Source: Ophiura sarsii
Taxonomy: Eukaryota > Echinodermata > Ophiuroidea > Amphilepidida > Ophiuridae
DNA: 64,000 nt
Assembly (NCBI GenBank): GCA_035610835.1
Contig: CM069442.1
Span: 28,349,798 to 28,413,797, forward strand
Direction of reading: 5' to 3'
Shown: in pieces, positions 34,634 through 48,700 of the stretch
Layout of the letters: every line of letters starts with the position of its first letter
How positions within the stretch are numbered: the first letter of the stretch is position 1
Notes under the pieces: generated by a model
Databases searched by the model: none
Told to the model about the DNA's origin: nothing
Seen by the model: only the letters and a program-made list of their open reading frames with translations
Translations under genes and position numbers: made by a program

Positions 34634-35456
34634 CAGGGATACTATTAATTTTGGGATAGGAAAGTCCTATACTAACGCGAACGTACATAGTGAAAACGGT
34701 TCCGTTTGCATAAATTACATAAATTATGGTAATCATCGGAATGTGTCGGTGACCGGCGTTTAACACGTTAACAATGTTTAACCAGGTTTAACGTAATATT
34801 TGGTCGGCATAGGTTCCCGGCATAGGTTTGAGGGTGTTGTGGATTTACACAGACGACGGTGGCCACGCGAAACCTAAATGTTGAATACGTAATGAATAAC
34901 ACGTAATCGCGAATGTTAATCTTATCATTTTGACAAATTCATCATAATTAGAAGAATTGTCATCGTTAACCGGGCGATGACTGTTAAAAATAATTCAAAA
35001 TAGTGCACTCCCGTTGACATAATTGGGTCGTCTGAGAGACGCGTGGCCAGCGTCGTGTCGTCTGCTACAATCAGACGTACGACGCTGGACATAGGCGTAT
35101 TCACGAGTATTCAGGTTAAAATATGCGAACGAGGTTACCTGATCAAGTGAATGGGACGACCGCACAACAACGGTTTAAATTCAAAAAATAGCATTTACAA
35201 TTGGGATGATTAGCCATCCCGAACGGTTTTGGATTGGAAAAATTTTCTTCTAACCTATGATGAATTTTATGGGGTCATATAATCAAAATCCATTGTTACA
35301 TTGAAACCAACGGAAATTCAAAATTAACGGCCGTTCGTAGCCACCGTCGTCTGGCTACAATCACGCCTGATCGGTATAGCGCCACCAGTTCTATGCCGAC
35401 CAAATTTTAATCTAAAAGTGGTCTCCGATCGGCAAGCTCAGTGGCACACCCCTGCG
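34634..35456 (+). mobile_element. CAGGGATACTATTAA repeat family, long copy
   Basis: It shares blocks in order with 39340-39812: GGGATAGGAAAGTC, GTCGGTGACCGGCGTTTAAC, GACGACGGTGGCCACGCGAA, TTAACCGGGCGATGACTGTT and GTCGTCTGAGAGAC. After about 35100 it carries a further segment ending in the CTACAATCACGCCT/CGGTATAGCGCCACCA block that also occurs at about 2360. It is noncoding. Confidence 0.6.
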
Positions 35457-36688
35457 GCACCCCTGCTAATATGCACAGGAATAACATAATATTATTAAAA
35501 TGGGGTTTAATTTTTTTATCGGGTAATGCTTTGGAAGTTTGGTTTGAAAGACTGCTAATATACACTTTCACTTCAAGTTCATAGTGCCCCAGATTTTTTA
35601 TTTATTTTTTATTGAGTCAATGACTTGCCCTAAAATTATGACTTGGTCCCATTGACAACTTGTATAAACTTTTTTCAATGACTTTACCTCATTTTTACAT
35701 TTTAGCAGGGATAAATAAACTCGGGATGGGAAACGGTTTGCGAAACCCGGTTCCCCTATGCAATTTGCCATTGTTCGAGCCAATCTGGTCTGAAAATTAC
35801 CGAAAATTAAATCCCAGCATGCATCACCGTTAGGCAATCTCTGACACATAAAATACTGGAGTTCACGATGCACATTTGTAAACACTACATAGTGGTACTC
35901 TAGCAACTGTGTAAGAGATTAGTGCGAACGAAAAACAACAATCGTATTATGTGGCAATGTTACGGACGTATAAATGCTAGTTTCTATGCGATCTTGAAAG
36001 ATAGAAAAAATTCACATATACAGAAATGAAGGTATACCTCTGAGGAAAATATTTTGGCTGAGGGTCATATGTCGAGCCATACTCGTAAAGCTACAGTTTT
36101 AGTCCGAACGGTGGCTATCGTGGAACAACAAAGTCGCCATTTTGAATTATCGTCTGCAACTAATTTACGCGATTGCGCAGTAGTTCATATTTTCGGCATA
36201 TTTGCTCCATTGACGCAAAGCACTTCGGGATATTGAAAACGGACCAAATTGACAGCTCGAAATGAATACGTCGCCTATGCTCATCTCCAATTTTGTGCGA
36301 GGGCAGCCGACTTGAGCATGGTAATTTCCGAAATGTCGGCCCCCATGGGTGAACAGTACGCAGAGTTGAAGGCTTCGAGTGCCGCTCGGCACCACACAGG
36401 AAACGAATGGGCTTATTTTTCAAACGGGTTCCGCCAAACAAAGCTGTCGAGGGCCTGTTTAGTGACGTAACTTGGTCATTGGGCTACTTTATAAAGACGG
36501 GCGAGCGTATTCGCCTCGGGATCCACCTTTGATAAAAGATATATGGCAACACTGATGATTACGACGTAGCGAAAACACACGACGAATACAATCGATTCAT
36601 AAACAGTCAATTTCCTGATTGGGATAGGAACAACGAATTGTACACGATACATTTTTAATTAATTTGTATTTATTAGAAATAAGCAGTC
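35457..36688 (+). promoter_or_regulatory. 5' flank of the seven-exon tetraspanin
   Basis: This region presumably contains the promoter and 5' UTR. The part from about 36050 to 36530 is richer in CpG and in overlapping short frames on both strands than its surroundings, as first-exon or promoter DNA often is. No TATA box is clear. The frames do not resemble known proteins. Confidence 0.3.
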
Positions 36689-36751
36689 ATGGCTGGTTGT
36701 TGCAATATGTCAGCGAAGGTCGTCCTGATGCTCCTAGGTCTGATTTTCTGG
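36689..36751 (+). CDS. Tetraspanin exon 1 (N-terminus and start of TM1)
   Basis: It encodes MAGCCNMSAKVVLMLLGLIFW. The start context is cagtcATGGc. The CC pair is a likely palmitoylation site. The donor is gtaagt. Confidence 0.85.
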
Positions 36752-39700
36752 GTAAGTATCCGTTTTTGATCGGCGAAAAAAGAGGTCTATTTTTAAGCTT
36801 TTAAATTTTATCAAAAGGTTTATTATTCATTTTTAGCTTACTACAGGAAGCTTAAGCGACCCGACGCGAAAGGTCACGGTATAGGTCAAGGGGAAAGTGC
36901 GACTGTGAAATATGGTTTTATCTCGGTCACACAAGTGGTATTTGTCGGGAAATGTACTTGAGATGGTGAAACAATATGATCGCATGAATATGTTATAAAA
37001 TGAGTTAGATTGCCATTCGACAAACTTGGTAATTTTTCGTTATTTTCTTTATTGTCAAAACTGTATTGAAAATACGTGTAAATCGGTATGACATGAAATT
37101 TGATTAACACACGGCATGCATGTATCATGATGTACATGCGTGTTTGTCTCATTGTGATTGGCTTACTACAGAAATCACGACAGGAGGGGGTTAGAGATCA
37201 TTATTATTCATGATATAATTATAATAATATGTGACCCGCTCCGACGAAACCAGACATAAGTCGCACAGGATATTTCGAGATAAAGCTCGTCAAATTAAAA
37301 TGGGGGGGGGGGGGGGGGGGGGTGAAAAATCTGGCGGATATCAATTTTTGTTTTTCGTCATTTTTTGATTCTTCAATATGTATACTTTAACCCTCAGTTA
37401 AACAAAATCAAATTTATTGGTGAGGGAGGAAGTACAAAAATCATGCCTTTATTGAGGCAAACTGTGTCCTAAAGTGGTGATTTATCTTCCAAATACATCG
37501 TATTTTCCATAGATAGACGACACTACTACGCACTGACTTACCTATATAAATTTGGTATCGTTCTAATCATGATCTTGCCATATATGGTAACATTTAATTA
37601 ATTATGCATCGTATGTCATGAATATTGATAATTTAAAATGGTAAACAAATCTCACTGCTGAACTGCTTCAACGACGTTTGTGGAACCCAAAGCCAGTTCT
37701 TTCCACTGTTAATAAGCTTTCGATATCGTTAATTTACAGTTAAAGTAAAATTCTGAAAACGTTCGCAGATAAAAAATGACTACGAGTGAGTCGAAAGGCT
37801 GATATAGCCTAGACGTGAGTACAAAATAAACCAAATATAAAATGAAAAGGGGTACTTTAAAATAACTAATACATCATCGTCCAACCCCGCCTGAACGTTA
37901 CTCATACGGTTCTCCTACTAAAAAAGGAACCCAAGAGTATGGCGCCGCTCACATCGGCAGAGCGGTGTGTTTTACGCACGATGTTGCTCTAAAATTCGCT
38001 TCATTGTGCACATTTGGTTGCACTTATGAAAGTTTTATGCATTTTGGTAGTACACAACATTATTCTGATGGTAAATCTTGAACGAATCGCGATTTTAATA
38101 TGTAATGTTAATGATGTTAATGTCCGGAAGCTGATTAAAACCGGTGCAGATTTGACAATAATAAATGAAGACAACACAGAGAAGTACAAATCTACAGTAC
38201 ACTTTGGTAGACATTTAGTATATTTTATTGCGTTTTCACTTCCTCGAAAATCTGGACTACCAATTTTCGTAAATCCCGAGTCCCGCCCGTAAAACAAAAT
38301 CGAGTCCCGGGAGCACAATTCCCGAAAATCCCAGCCTATGCCTATAGCCTAGGCTAGCCTAGCCTAGGCTAGCCTATAGGCTATGATGTATGGTTATACC
38401 TGAGATGGTCTCAGGTTATACTATTTTGATATCAGAGGAAAAGCCTATCTTATTCTCAATATTCCCCTAAACCAATCACCTCGGTAGATGTTATTGTTAC
38501 TTATTGAACCATCCAGAAGAGAACGCCAATTCGCCAACTGGTTTTTGTGGCATTACCAAAGTCAAAGTGGCGCCCATTTAAAAGGCCAAATAAAAAAATA
38601 GTAGTTTCTCTTCCCCGCGCGTGCGCATCCATTTTGGCCGCCGCGTCAACAAAATTAGGGGTTTTTTTCAATTTTTTTTGTGTTTTTTTCAATTTTTTTT
38701 TTCTTCAATTTTTATTTTTTGAATGTTCTCAAGATCACACAGATGTTGTAAATGGAGAACGTGTCAATATTTAAAAAACACTGTTAAAATCAAAGAACAA
38801 CATAACAGGCAAACTGTTAATTATCAAAACATGATACAAATTAAACTGTATCATCAGATGATATAAATAAACCGTGGGTAGGTGTTTTAAAATACCAGTG
38901 TGGTCTTCGGAACATTTGTTTGTCGTTTTTGGCTGGAACTGATTTATTTATCAAGATATTCCTGAGATCACACTGATATTTTGTAAATCTAGAATACACA
39001 TCTTTTCTTATTTAGCTTTGTAGGCCTAGTCCTGAAAGAGAAAAAATAGAGAATAAATCCTTGTGTTATATTAAAATAAACATGTGAAATATTGCGAGCA
39101 GTTTCCAGTATGTACCCATTTTAAGGTTATAAAGCTAGTCTTAGAAAAGTGGCGGCCATTTTGAAGCAAAAACATTTCCACCATGTTGGAAAAAGCGAAA
39201 CCAGTTTTGGAAAAAGGGGCATTCGCCATTTTGGGGAGAAGAAAAAAAATAACCTCATCTTCTTTTTTTCACAAAGTTAGCACGAGAAACTAGTTTTATT
39301 TTAACTTGGCCTAAGATCCAGGGGCCATGGGAGTTTGGTCAGGGATACTATTAACTTTGGGATAGGAAAGTCGTATACTAACGTACGTAGCGAAAACGGT
39401 CCTTTTGAATAAATTATGATAATCGTCTGGAATGCGTCGGTGACCGGCGTTTAACGCGTTTAACAATGTTTAACCAGGTTTAACTGCATTAAACGGCATG
39501 TTAGTCAGCATAGGTTTGGGGGCGCTGTAGATTTAAACAGACGACGGTGGCCACGCGAAACTTAAATTTTGAATTCGTAGTGAATATTACACGTAAATCG
39601 CGAATTTTAAACCGATCATTTTGACAAATACATCATAATTTGAAGGATTTTTATCGTTAACCGGGCGATGACTGTTAAAAATAATTCAAAATGGTGCACT

Positions 39701-42700
39701 CCCGTTGCCAAATTGGGTCGTCTGAGAGACACGTGGCCAGCGTTGCGTCGTCTGCTACAATCGCGCCTTTTCGGTATAGCGCCACCAATTCTATGCTGAG
39801 GCAGACCCCTGGTTTGGTGACCTGTAAATATTATTATTTTCATTAAATGATGCATATTTTCATAAAATAGGTGTTGTATTTTGCCATTGTTATGTACCCA
39901 AGTTATTCATCTCTGTACATATTATTTATTGAACCTTCACACATTACAAAAGAGAACAATCATCTACCATTAGGTCGCATCATTTAATATCCAAGATGTT
40001 TGGCAATATTTTGTTTTAATACCAGAAAGAGACTATTTTGGCCACGCTCGCCATGCATCGAGCATTGTGATCAACGAGTTTAAGCATGATCCGACCAACT
40101 TCAAAAAGTTGACCCCTAGATGACCTTTGACCTCGTACGCTCTAGCGAATGCGAACTTGCTCTTGCGGGGACCGAGCTGCACCCACCCACCGAGTTTGAA
40201 CGCCGCCCGACCCCGGGAAGGCGACGAAAAAGCGCGCACATACAGACAAACAAACAGACAGAGAGTAGCGTATTATAATATAGATAATTCTGGTTTCATG
40301 TAAGGTATAATATTGATTCGAGCTTTGTATCATTTGTTATATGCTGGACAGATTATAGTGGTTTACAATATGAAGAGGTTTTTTGCAAAAGGGCCTGCAT
40401 CCACTTTGGCTCTTATTGAGATAAAGTCAAAAAAACTGTTTCTGAATATTCAAGTTGAGCAATTGAAAAACTGAATGGATTATGAAAGAGTTACACTACA
40501 TACTAATTTAAATTGAAATACATTCCAAATGTGCTAGTTTTCAAAAAATAAATAAATCATGTTTACATTTTTTGAAAATTTGGATGTAGGCCTAGGCCCT
40601 TTTGCAACAAAACTCCATCTGTTTGCACATAGAGAAAAAATACCACACAAAAAAAATCATTTATTTTAATCATTTAAAAAAAATAAGTTTGATACAGAAA
40701 TGTATAGGTCACAATCATATGTTTCAAGGAAATAAAGTCATTTTTTTCTTCAAAAAGACCTACATCTCATTGTAAACAGCCATTGAAGTTGTTGTTTTGT
40801 TGCAAAAGGGCCTGTATCCCGATTTAATTCTGGACACAGGCCCTTTTGCAACAAAACAACAATTTCAATGGCTGTTTACAATGAGAAAAAAATGACTTTT
40901 TGAAAATGACTTTTTGAAAAATGTCTTTTTGAAGAAAAAAATGACTTTGTTTCCTTGAAACATAAGATTTTTCCCTATACATTTCTATATCAAACTCATT
41001 TTTGAAAAAAATGCACCATAGCCCTTTTGCAACAAAGCTCTTCATATATAGACATGTGTTATGAGTTATGAATTTTCCCAAATTCTCAGCTGTAGTGAGC
41101 TTCTGCATCATTGATGCTCTCGTTTATATAGGCCGACTCATAAATAAAGTCATTGCTAATGAAAGTTGTTTGTGAGTTTCCAGGCAATAGGTCGCCCCGG
41201 TCAACCGGGTATTTTTGTCATATGCTGTCGACAACAAAGCAAAACGTTTAAACACATCCATCCCTTTCTTAAGTTTCTACTTTACTACGCTCTACTTCAC
41301 CTATCCGAGCGAGGTGGCTCAGCAGACTTTGTTCCGATACGACCACTGATCTCCCCTGGAAGGAACGACAACACTAACGCTACATGCACGAGTTATAATA
41401 CTTCACCATACACAAGATCGTTCCTGAATCCTAGTGATCGCGGGCGGCCATGTGTAACTTATATGCGACTGTTGTTGTTTACATTTTTACATTGATCAGT
41501 AAACGGCATGTGAGGTCAGTCCGGGCTGACCTATCGTGTCCTGTGCCCCTGCACATGCGCAATGTGTACACGCAAACGCATGCAGAAAAGCTGTGAAACA
41601 TAATCCGTTTATTCCGTTAACGAATGGGGCATTAATTAATGAATGACAGTTGAGTAACTTGGTGAACACGACATTGCCTTTTTCCCCTGGGCATTCCTGT
41701 TTTGAGGCCGGGGGATAAACCATTGACTGTAGGCCTACATACTTAGCTATGAAGACAATCATATAATTTACTGTAGGGGGATTAGGGTGATCCAAATTCA
41801 AGTCAGTTTTTCTTGGAAATTGAATGTAATAGATTGAGCTATAATCAAAACAAAGAATTCTCGATCTAAACATTTATTCCAGTCACGCCAGCGTTCATCC
41901 AAATTCTGAACGCAGCGTGATGAGCCCTTGACAACCATGCCACAACGCGATCGGGCGTACCTACATAATTGTCCAATCACGCGGTGTTTACTTTACTACG
42001 CTCTACTTCACCTATCCGAGCGAGGTGGCTCAGCAGACTTTGTTCCGATACGACCACTGATCTCCCCTGGAAGGAACGACAACACTAACGCTACATGCAC
42101 GAGTTATAATACTTCACCATACACAAGATCGTTCCTGAATCCTAGTGATCGCGGGCGGCCATGTGTAACTTATATGCGACTGTTGTTGTTTACATTTTTA
42201 CATTGATCAGTAAACGGCATGTGAGGTCAGTCCGGGCTGACCTATCGTGTCCTGTGCCCCTGCACATGCGCAATGTGTACACGCAAACGCATGCAGAAAA
42301 GCTGTGAAACATAATCCGTTTATTCCGTTAACGAATGGGGCATTAATTAATGAATGACAGTTGAGTAACTTGGTGAACACGACATTGCCTTTTTCCCCTG
42401 GGCATTCCTGTTTTGAGGCCGGGGGATAAACCATTGACTGTAGGCCTACATACTTAGCTATGAAGACAATCATATAATTTACTGTAGGGGGATTAGGGTG
42501 ATCCAAATTCAAGTCAGTTTTTCTTGGAAATTGAATGTAATAGATTGAGCTATAATCAAAACAAAGAATTCTCGATCTAAACATTTATTCCAGTCACGCC
42601 AGCGTTCATCCAAATTCTGAACGCAGCGTGATGAGCCCTTGACAACCATGCCACAACGCGATCGGGCGTACCTACATAATTGTCCAATCACGCGGTGTGG

Positions 42701-45700
42701 GTCTTGTTGATTAGGGCCGCGATTGGTCAATTACCAATTGTTTTCAAGAATGTCACACCTTCCGGTTTTACTGCGCCCCTGCCGTCGCCTTTGACGCGGT
42801 CACGCACAATACGCCCCAGTCGCGTGGGACACTGAGGAATCGTATACGATTTGATCGAGAATTCTTTGTTTTGATTATAGTATAGGTAGGCCCGGAGTGA
42901 CCTCACATGCCGTTTGCTGATGTAAACAACAGTCGCTACACGGCTACCTGTGATCACTAGGATCTTGTGTATGGTGGAGTAGAGAGTAGAAATGGACCTG
43001 GTGTTAAAACGTTTTTGCCTTGTTGTCAACGGCAATTGACAAAAATACCCGATGACCGGGGCAACCTATTTAGTATTTAACCAAGACATGCATTTCTTCT
43101 TAGAACATTAAACATGATATTGAATTGATCGGATTCAAAAGTTTGACTAGTTTTATTCAGAAAGGTTGAAAAATATTGATGAAAATATCCAACGCAGACT
43201 CAGATGATTCAGAACATGTCTAACAATAACATACCATCAAGCAGATTCATCAGGGTCAAAAATTTGAGGAGAATCTGAGATTGAGAATCCATTCTCGCAA
43301 AGATTCCCACCCGTAAAGTTGTGTGAATCAAAGTTGCTTCTCGTAGATAATCGGTCTAAACACACCGACGTATTTGTATCTAAATGGATTCTCGCAACAT
43401 TTGTTTTACAAACTTCTGACCCTGGTTAATTAGTCAAATTCATCAAGTAGCCAGTAGTTAATATACAAATATGGACTGTTCATGAGGGAAATGGGGTGAA
43501 CTATTGCCCCACGGTGATCTGGAGACCGTCAGCCTACTATTTTCCTGAAGCCGAAAGCTGAGGGAAAATAGTAGGCTTAGGTCTCCAGATCACCGAGGGA
43601 CAATCATAGTTCAACCCATTTCACGAATAAAGAGCAGTTCATATTTGTTTTATATAATGCATAAAAATATTTTTTGTGTGCAATTTTGATCAAATTAAAC
43701 ATGAAAGAGATCTTAATACAGGCGAGTCGATCCTCCATGCCATTATGGCAAAATCATACAAGGCAGGGCATTTTTTGTCTTTCAAAATAGTACTTTTTGA
43801 AAGACAAAAAATGACCGGGAAGTGACGTCAAGCATGAAATGGACCAAACTATTTTGTGTTATCTGATGTAGTATCCACCAATCAGATGGCTAGAATATTT
43901 TCATGCGTTATATATAGTATAGGCTTGGCAGTATCATAAAATGTTGAAGTTTAACCTAGATATCGCCTTATAGAATGCAGTTAAAAGAGATGACAATTTT
44001 CTATGAAAATGATTTCAACCATGTCTACAGGCTAAACAATCGCAAAGTTATGACCGAAACTATTTCGCCTTATAATATTGTCAACAACCGTGCAGAAAAG
44101 TTTGTTGAGTTATGGCCATTAGACATGTTTCTCCCATAGAAGCCTGTACCAATTTTAAACACTTTTAGCTTAAATTAAATGAGCGTTACTTTCATAATGC
44201 TTGTATGTGGATATTTAGGCATCAGTGAATAAACCCCAGATCCAGAATCTTTACGACTCTGGATTTTAAAATAGGACTTTTCGTTTTCCCCTAGCCTTAC
44301 ATAAACAGTAAAGCACCCTGCCAAATTCTGCACACTTGTTGGGGTGATTGTATTGTGCACAACTTGTCATAAAGGGCGCCGCACCATCAATAATGTAAGA
44401 ACCCTACCTAGGCCTACATATAATATAGGTGATCCGGAGATCCCCTTTATCCGGTGACAATAAAGCAACAAATCAGTTCAGTACGCTCATACTGAACCAT
44501 ACAGTAGATCGATCCAAGTGATCCCATCAAGTCGTGTAAGCGAAAGGGACTTTTGTTAACATATTTGCAAAAATCATTCTCTGACATTTAAGGCTAATGA
44601 AATATGATACCAAGTTTCCTGTTTCATATTTTTAAAAGAGTGGGTAGGTGTCAATTTCATTATTGCATCTGTAAGGGGTGTTAACTACCAACTTCCTATT
44701 GATTCGTATTAATTTACACCTTAATTAACACTTTAACACTTTGAAAAACAATTAAGGAAGCATTTATAGATTTGTTATTGAACATGTCAACAAATCTGTC
44801 TGAAATATTGCATCTGAAATCTGAGTAGGTAATGCAAACAATTTCATTATAAACCATATACCATGACACCACTGCCATTAAAATCCCTTATCAACAGGAA
44901 GATATGACTGGTATATGAGCCACTAAAAGTTTTGATTTTAATTCAAGTTTGTCAGAAAATGTAATTTTTGCACAAAATAATGTCAGTTTTTGGTAAAACT
45001 GAAAAGTTGGGTCCGTCGAGAAACAGGAAACTGGAACTTTCATTATATTAAGCTTTACACCTAAAAAAATATGTGAACATCAGTATTTTATCATGTAAAG
45101 ATAAATTATATGATTGTGAACTGAGAGGATTATTGGACCACTGTAAATAACCCCCTCAATAATGTTTAATTATGTTATTTATTCAATTCTGCTTATGACT
45201 GCTAATAGTAATATCAACTGTTTTGATTTTTACATTTTGTTTGCCATGCTATTGTTATTGTTTTTCATATATTCAATTTGTAATTGTAATTGTTTTTGGT
45301 CATATTTTTAGTAGGTAACATTTTTTGGTTGGTTTTTGTTCAGCGCAAGTTTGTTACAGATACAGATCATGTTTTTTCTGTGATTTCCACTGTACTGTAA
45401 TTGTTTTTACTTGTTTGTTCATTGCGCCTTGGATTAGAACTTGTTTCTAGATAAATGGTGCATTATAAAAGCTTATTTATTATATTTATATATTAGTATT
45501 GTTCTTAATAATTCATTTCTCAGGCCTGTGCTGCTGGTATGATCTTTCTTGCTGTAGAGATTTTTGACTACATTGGTCCAATATCTTCCATCTATAACGA
45601 TATCTATTTGGCCGCACCCGCTGGAGTCCTGATTGGTCTGTCCATTCTGCTCATCCTGGTCGGTCTTATTGGATGCATTGGTGCGTGTAAGGAAAGCAGA

Positions 45701-48700
45701 TGTCTGCAGATCACTGTAAGTATTTCTATTTAAAAAGTCAGGTAAGGTGACGAAGAAAAACAACCCAATTTGTTCTATAAGCTTTATCGCCAATCGGAAA
45801 AAATACATTGATTATCTTTTTCTGATGCATTGTGGGATCCAGAACGGGCAGATGTTGCCCTTTTGCGATCCCACAATGCAACAGAAAAGAATAATCAATG
45901 GCTTTTTTCGATTCGCGATAAACAATATTGGCAAACGGAACTCTCCGGTAGGATCGGTCGGCTGGGTGTTTTGTGGTGTTGAGTTTTTTTACAAACATTT
46001 CAGGAATTTTGGGGTAATTTTCAAAATAAAATCAAAATTATTAAAAAAAATCAAACATTTTCAATTTTTTTAAAAGGTTTCTAAAATTTGCATAAAAAAA
46101 ATAAAACATGGTGGGGTGTTTTTCTGTCGCCTTGCTTCAAGATTTTTGTATTTGGGATTAACAATCACTGTAAGACTACATGTAGGTGTAAGAAATTTGT
46201 CAATTGAAGGCTGTATTGTATTGAAAATTGATGTTACCACTGTGAGGAAAGGGATATTTTTTATGAAAAAGATAAGATATAAGAAAGATATAAGAAAGTA
46301 AGGAGATTGCTTGAGGTTCCAGGCATGTATTCAATCTTTTATAATCAAAACAAAAAATTCTCGATCAAATTGTTTATTCCAGTCACGCCAGCGTTTATTC
46401 AAATTTTGAATCCAGTGTGATGAGCCCTTAACAACCACGCCACAACGCGATCGTATGTGACATGAATAAACATGAACTTGCATAATTGTCCAATCACACA
46501 GCGTGAGGTCTTGTTGATTAGGGCAGCGATTGGTCAATTAGTAATTACTTATTTGTTTACAAGTATGTCACATCTTCTGGTTTAACTGCGCCCTTGCCAT
46601 CTCGATTGACGCGGTCACGCACGATACGCCCCAGTCGCATGGGACACTGAGAAATCGTATACGATTTGATTGAGAATTCTTTGTTTTGATTATAGTAGTA
46701 CAGTGTATAAAGTGTGTGCATGGTTAAAACATAAATACTTTGCTTTTCAGTATTTATGGTTAAAACAAGGCTCGTAATAATTCAACCATGGTTTTTGAGC
46801 TAAAGTACGCTTTATTCAGAAGATAATCAAATCATCAATTTGTTTGCATTAAATGCTCCAGCAGGCTTGCAGGTGAAATCACTTCCAAGCATTTCCTATG
46901 AAGCCTATTATGGCCATTATTGTCCATGACTACGTACATTTTATGCAGAGATGAAAATTACGAGATGTGTAATAAAAATGTTTGTTTGACATAACCAGTC
47001 CAACCCTATGAGAGAACCAAAATAATCTTCTCTTTTTAGACTACAGAAATGTTTTCTAACCGACCATGATTTTGCTGTTTTTCTTTTCTTTTCATAAACC
47101 ATTTTTATGTGTGCCCCAAACATTGTTTTGATTTTAATAACAATGTTGCGGACAGATAAAAGAGTGAGAAATCAAAAGAATGAATTGACTGATAGACCAC
47201 CTTTATTTTTATTTTCAGTCTTTATGTTGTTACATGCCAAACAAATAATCTTTTTTATGACTCCATCATTATTATTAAGGTAGCTATATCGGCTACGGCG
47301 TCATGCTCAGATTTGCTTCAAATTTATACAGGATGTGTAGATTGACAAAATAAACTCACATGCCAATTTTGAATTTTTTCCATCAAGCCGTTTTCAAACG
47401 GCGCAATTTTTTGTCTTCAAAAAAACCCATAGACTTACTGTGTGTTAGGTTTTTGGCACGTTGCCAAATTCCCCAAAATTGCTTCTTTTCTCAAAACACA
47501 CTCTATTTAGAAATGATTTTTTTAACCCTTTCTATCCTTAGGATGAACTAATTTTTTATATTGTCTTTTTGCCAAAATACCAATGCACAATATTTAATAT
47601 CATTATTTCTATATTTACAATCATAACATGGATTGAATGGAGTGGGAATGTTAGTACTTAACAACAACAAAATGTATTTTTTTCTAGAAACACTAAATAG
47701 TCAAACTTTGTGAATATTTTTAAAGAGAAGTATAGCTCCTATTTCAACAAACAAGGGGTCATATGAAAGGTGATTCAATTTAGAATATTCTCTCGCCAGC
47801 TTTTTCCATTACAGTGTTTCTAGTATTTTTTGTGTCAATTTGAACTTTTGCCTTTAAAAAATCCCTAAAAAATTAATTTTCTCAAAAAGGAAACACTTTA
47901 TTCACAAAAACTGGCGAGAGAATTTAGGTAATATGCTTATTAACCATCCCCCAAAGTGACAGACCCATAGCAGTTTCCTTCTTGGCTGAAAATATTCAAA
48001 TGTCCAAAAATTTAGGGAATTTTCAAAAAATAAAGAAAAACATAAGAAATATCCAAATTACTCCGAAAGTTCTCAAATAGGTAGAGCAAAGACTTGTCTT
48101 TAATGTGGTCTCAAAATAAAAAGTATAGATATAATTAATTTGGCACAATAGTTGTTTTTCTGCAGTGGTATAATAGCCGATATAGCTACCTTAAAGGTAT
48201 ATTATGTGATCTTTCCAGGGAACGCCCTCAACATCGAAAAAAAAATAGAAAGCAGATTTTCTTGCAGATTTACATTTCTGATCATAAATCATGCATACAT
48301 TCCAAGTTACAGGGCGATACGATTCTTAATTACTTCAAAATCATGGTTTTAGAGTGAAAATAAACTGTCAGAATCCTGACACTTTATATTTTTCACTCTA
48401 AATTCACTCTAAAACCATGATTTTGAGGTAATTAGGAATCGTATCGCTCTGTAACTTGGAATGTATGTATGATTTATGATCGGAAATGTAAATCTGTAAG
48501 AAAATCTACTTTCTAAAAAAAATAATGAATAGAGGGCGCCCTCTGAAAAAGATCACATAATATGCCTTTAAGCCTAAGGGCAGGTGTTTTCAGAGTAACG
48601 ATGTACATGTATGTTATAAAGAATGATTAAAAGGTGTTTTTTCACATTGTTGCTGTTCTGTCAAAACCTTGTATCTCCATGTGGCCCTTCAGCATGTATA

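Larger units (their letters stand above)
41186..43070. mobile_element. 1.9-kb foldback element with internal 711-bp duplication
   Basis: The ends AATAGGTCGCCCCGGTCAAC and the inverse of CCGGGGCAACCTATT mark an inverted pair. The subterminal regions (about 41190-41510 and 42885-43060) are also mirrored, including GTTTACTGATCA-type and ACACAAGATC blocks. Inside are two identical tandem copies of a 711-bp unit and a nested MITE (42551-42879). No transposase is seen. Confidence 0.7.
36752..45523 (+). other. Intron 1 of the seven-exon tetraspanin
   Basis: At 8.8 kb this is the longest intron in the gene. It holds a G run (about 37303-37321), a CCTAGG-rich palindromic tract (about 38345-38385), a repeat copy (39340-39812), a possible LINE-type 3' tail (about 40030-40290), a 440-bp foldback (40595-41038), the 1.9-kb foldback element (41186-43070) and a hairpin (43458-43655). 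No coding exon other than those listed is recognisable. Confidence 0.6.

Noticed and set aside
36054..36470. ORFs on both strands just upstream of tetraspanin exon 1
   Set aside because: No domain, mutually overlapping, and better explained as CpG-richer promoter-proximal DNA.
37303..37321. Long G run (and C runs at about 1218 and 56957)
   Set aside because: Simple homopolymers whose length is unreliable in assemblies. No functional claim can be made.
40030..40290. LINE-type 3' tail (ACATACAGACAAACAAACAG followed by GCGTATTATAATATAG)
   Set aside because: It resembles tails of some non-LTR elements, but no RT sequence or target duplication is present nearby, so I did not list it as a feature.
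41496..42584. Two identical 125-codon minus-strand ORFs
   Set aside because: They lie in a perfect DNA duplication inside a foldback element and cross a nested MITE end. The identity reflects the duplication, and no domain is recognisable.
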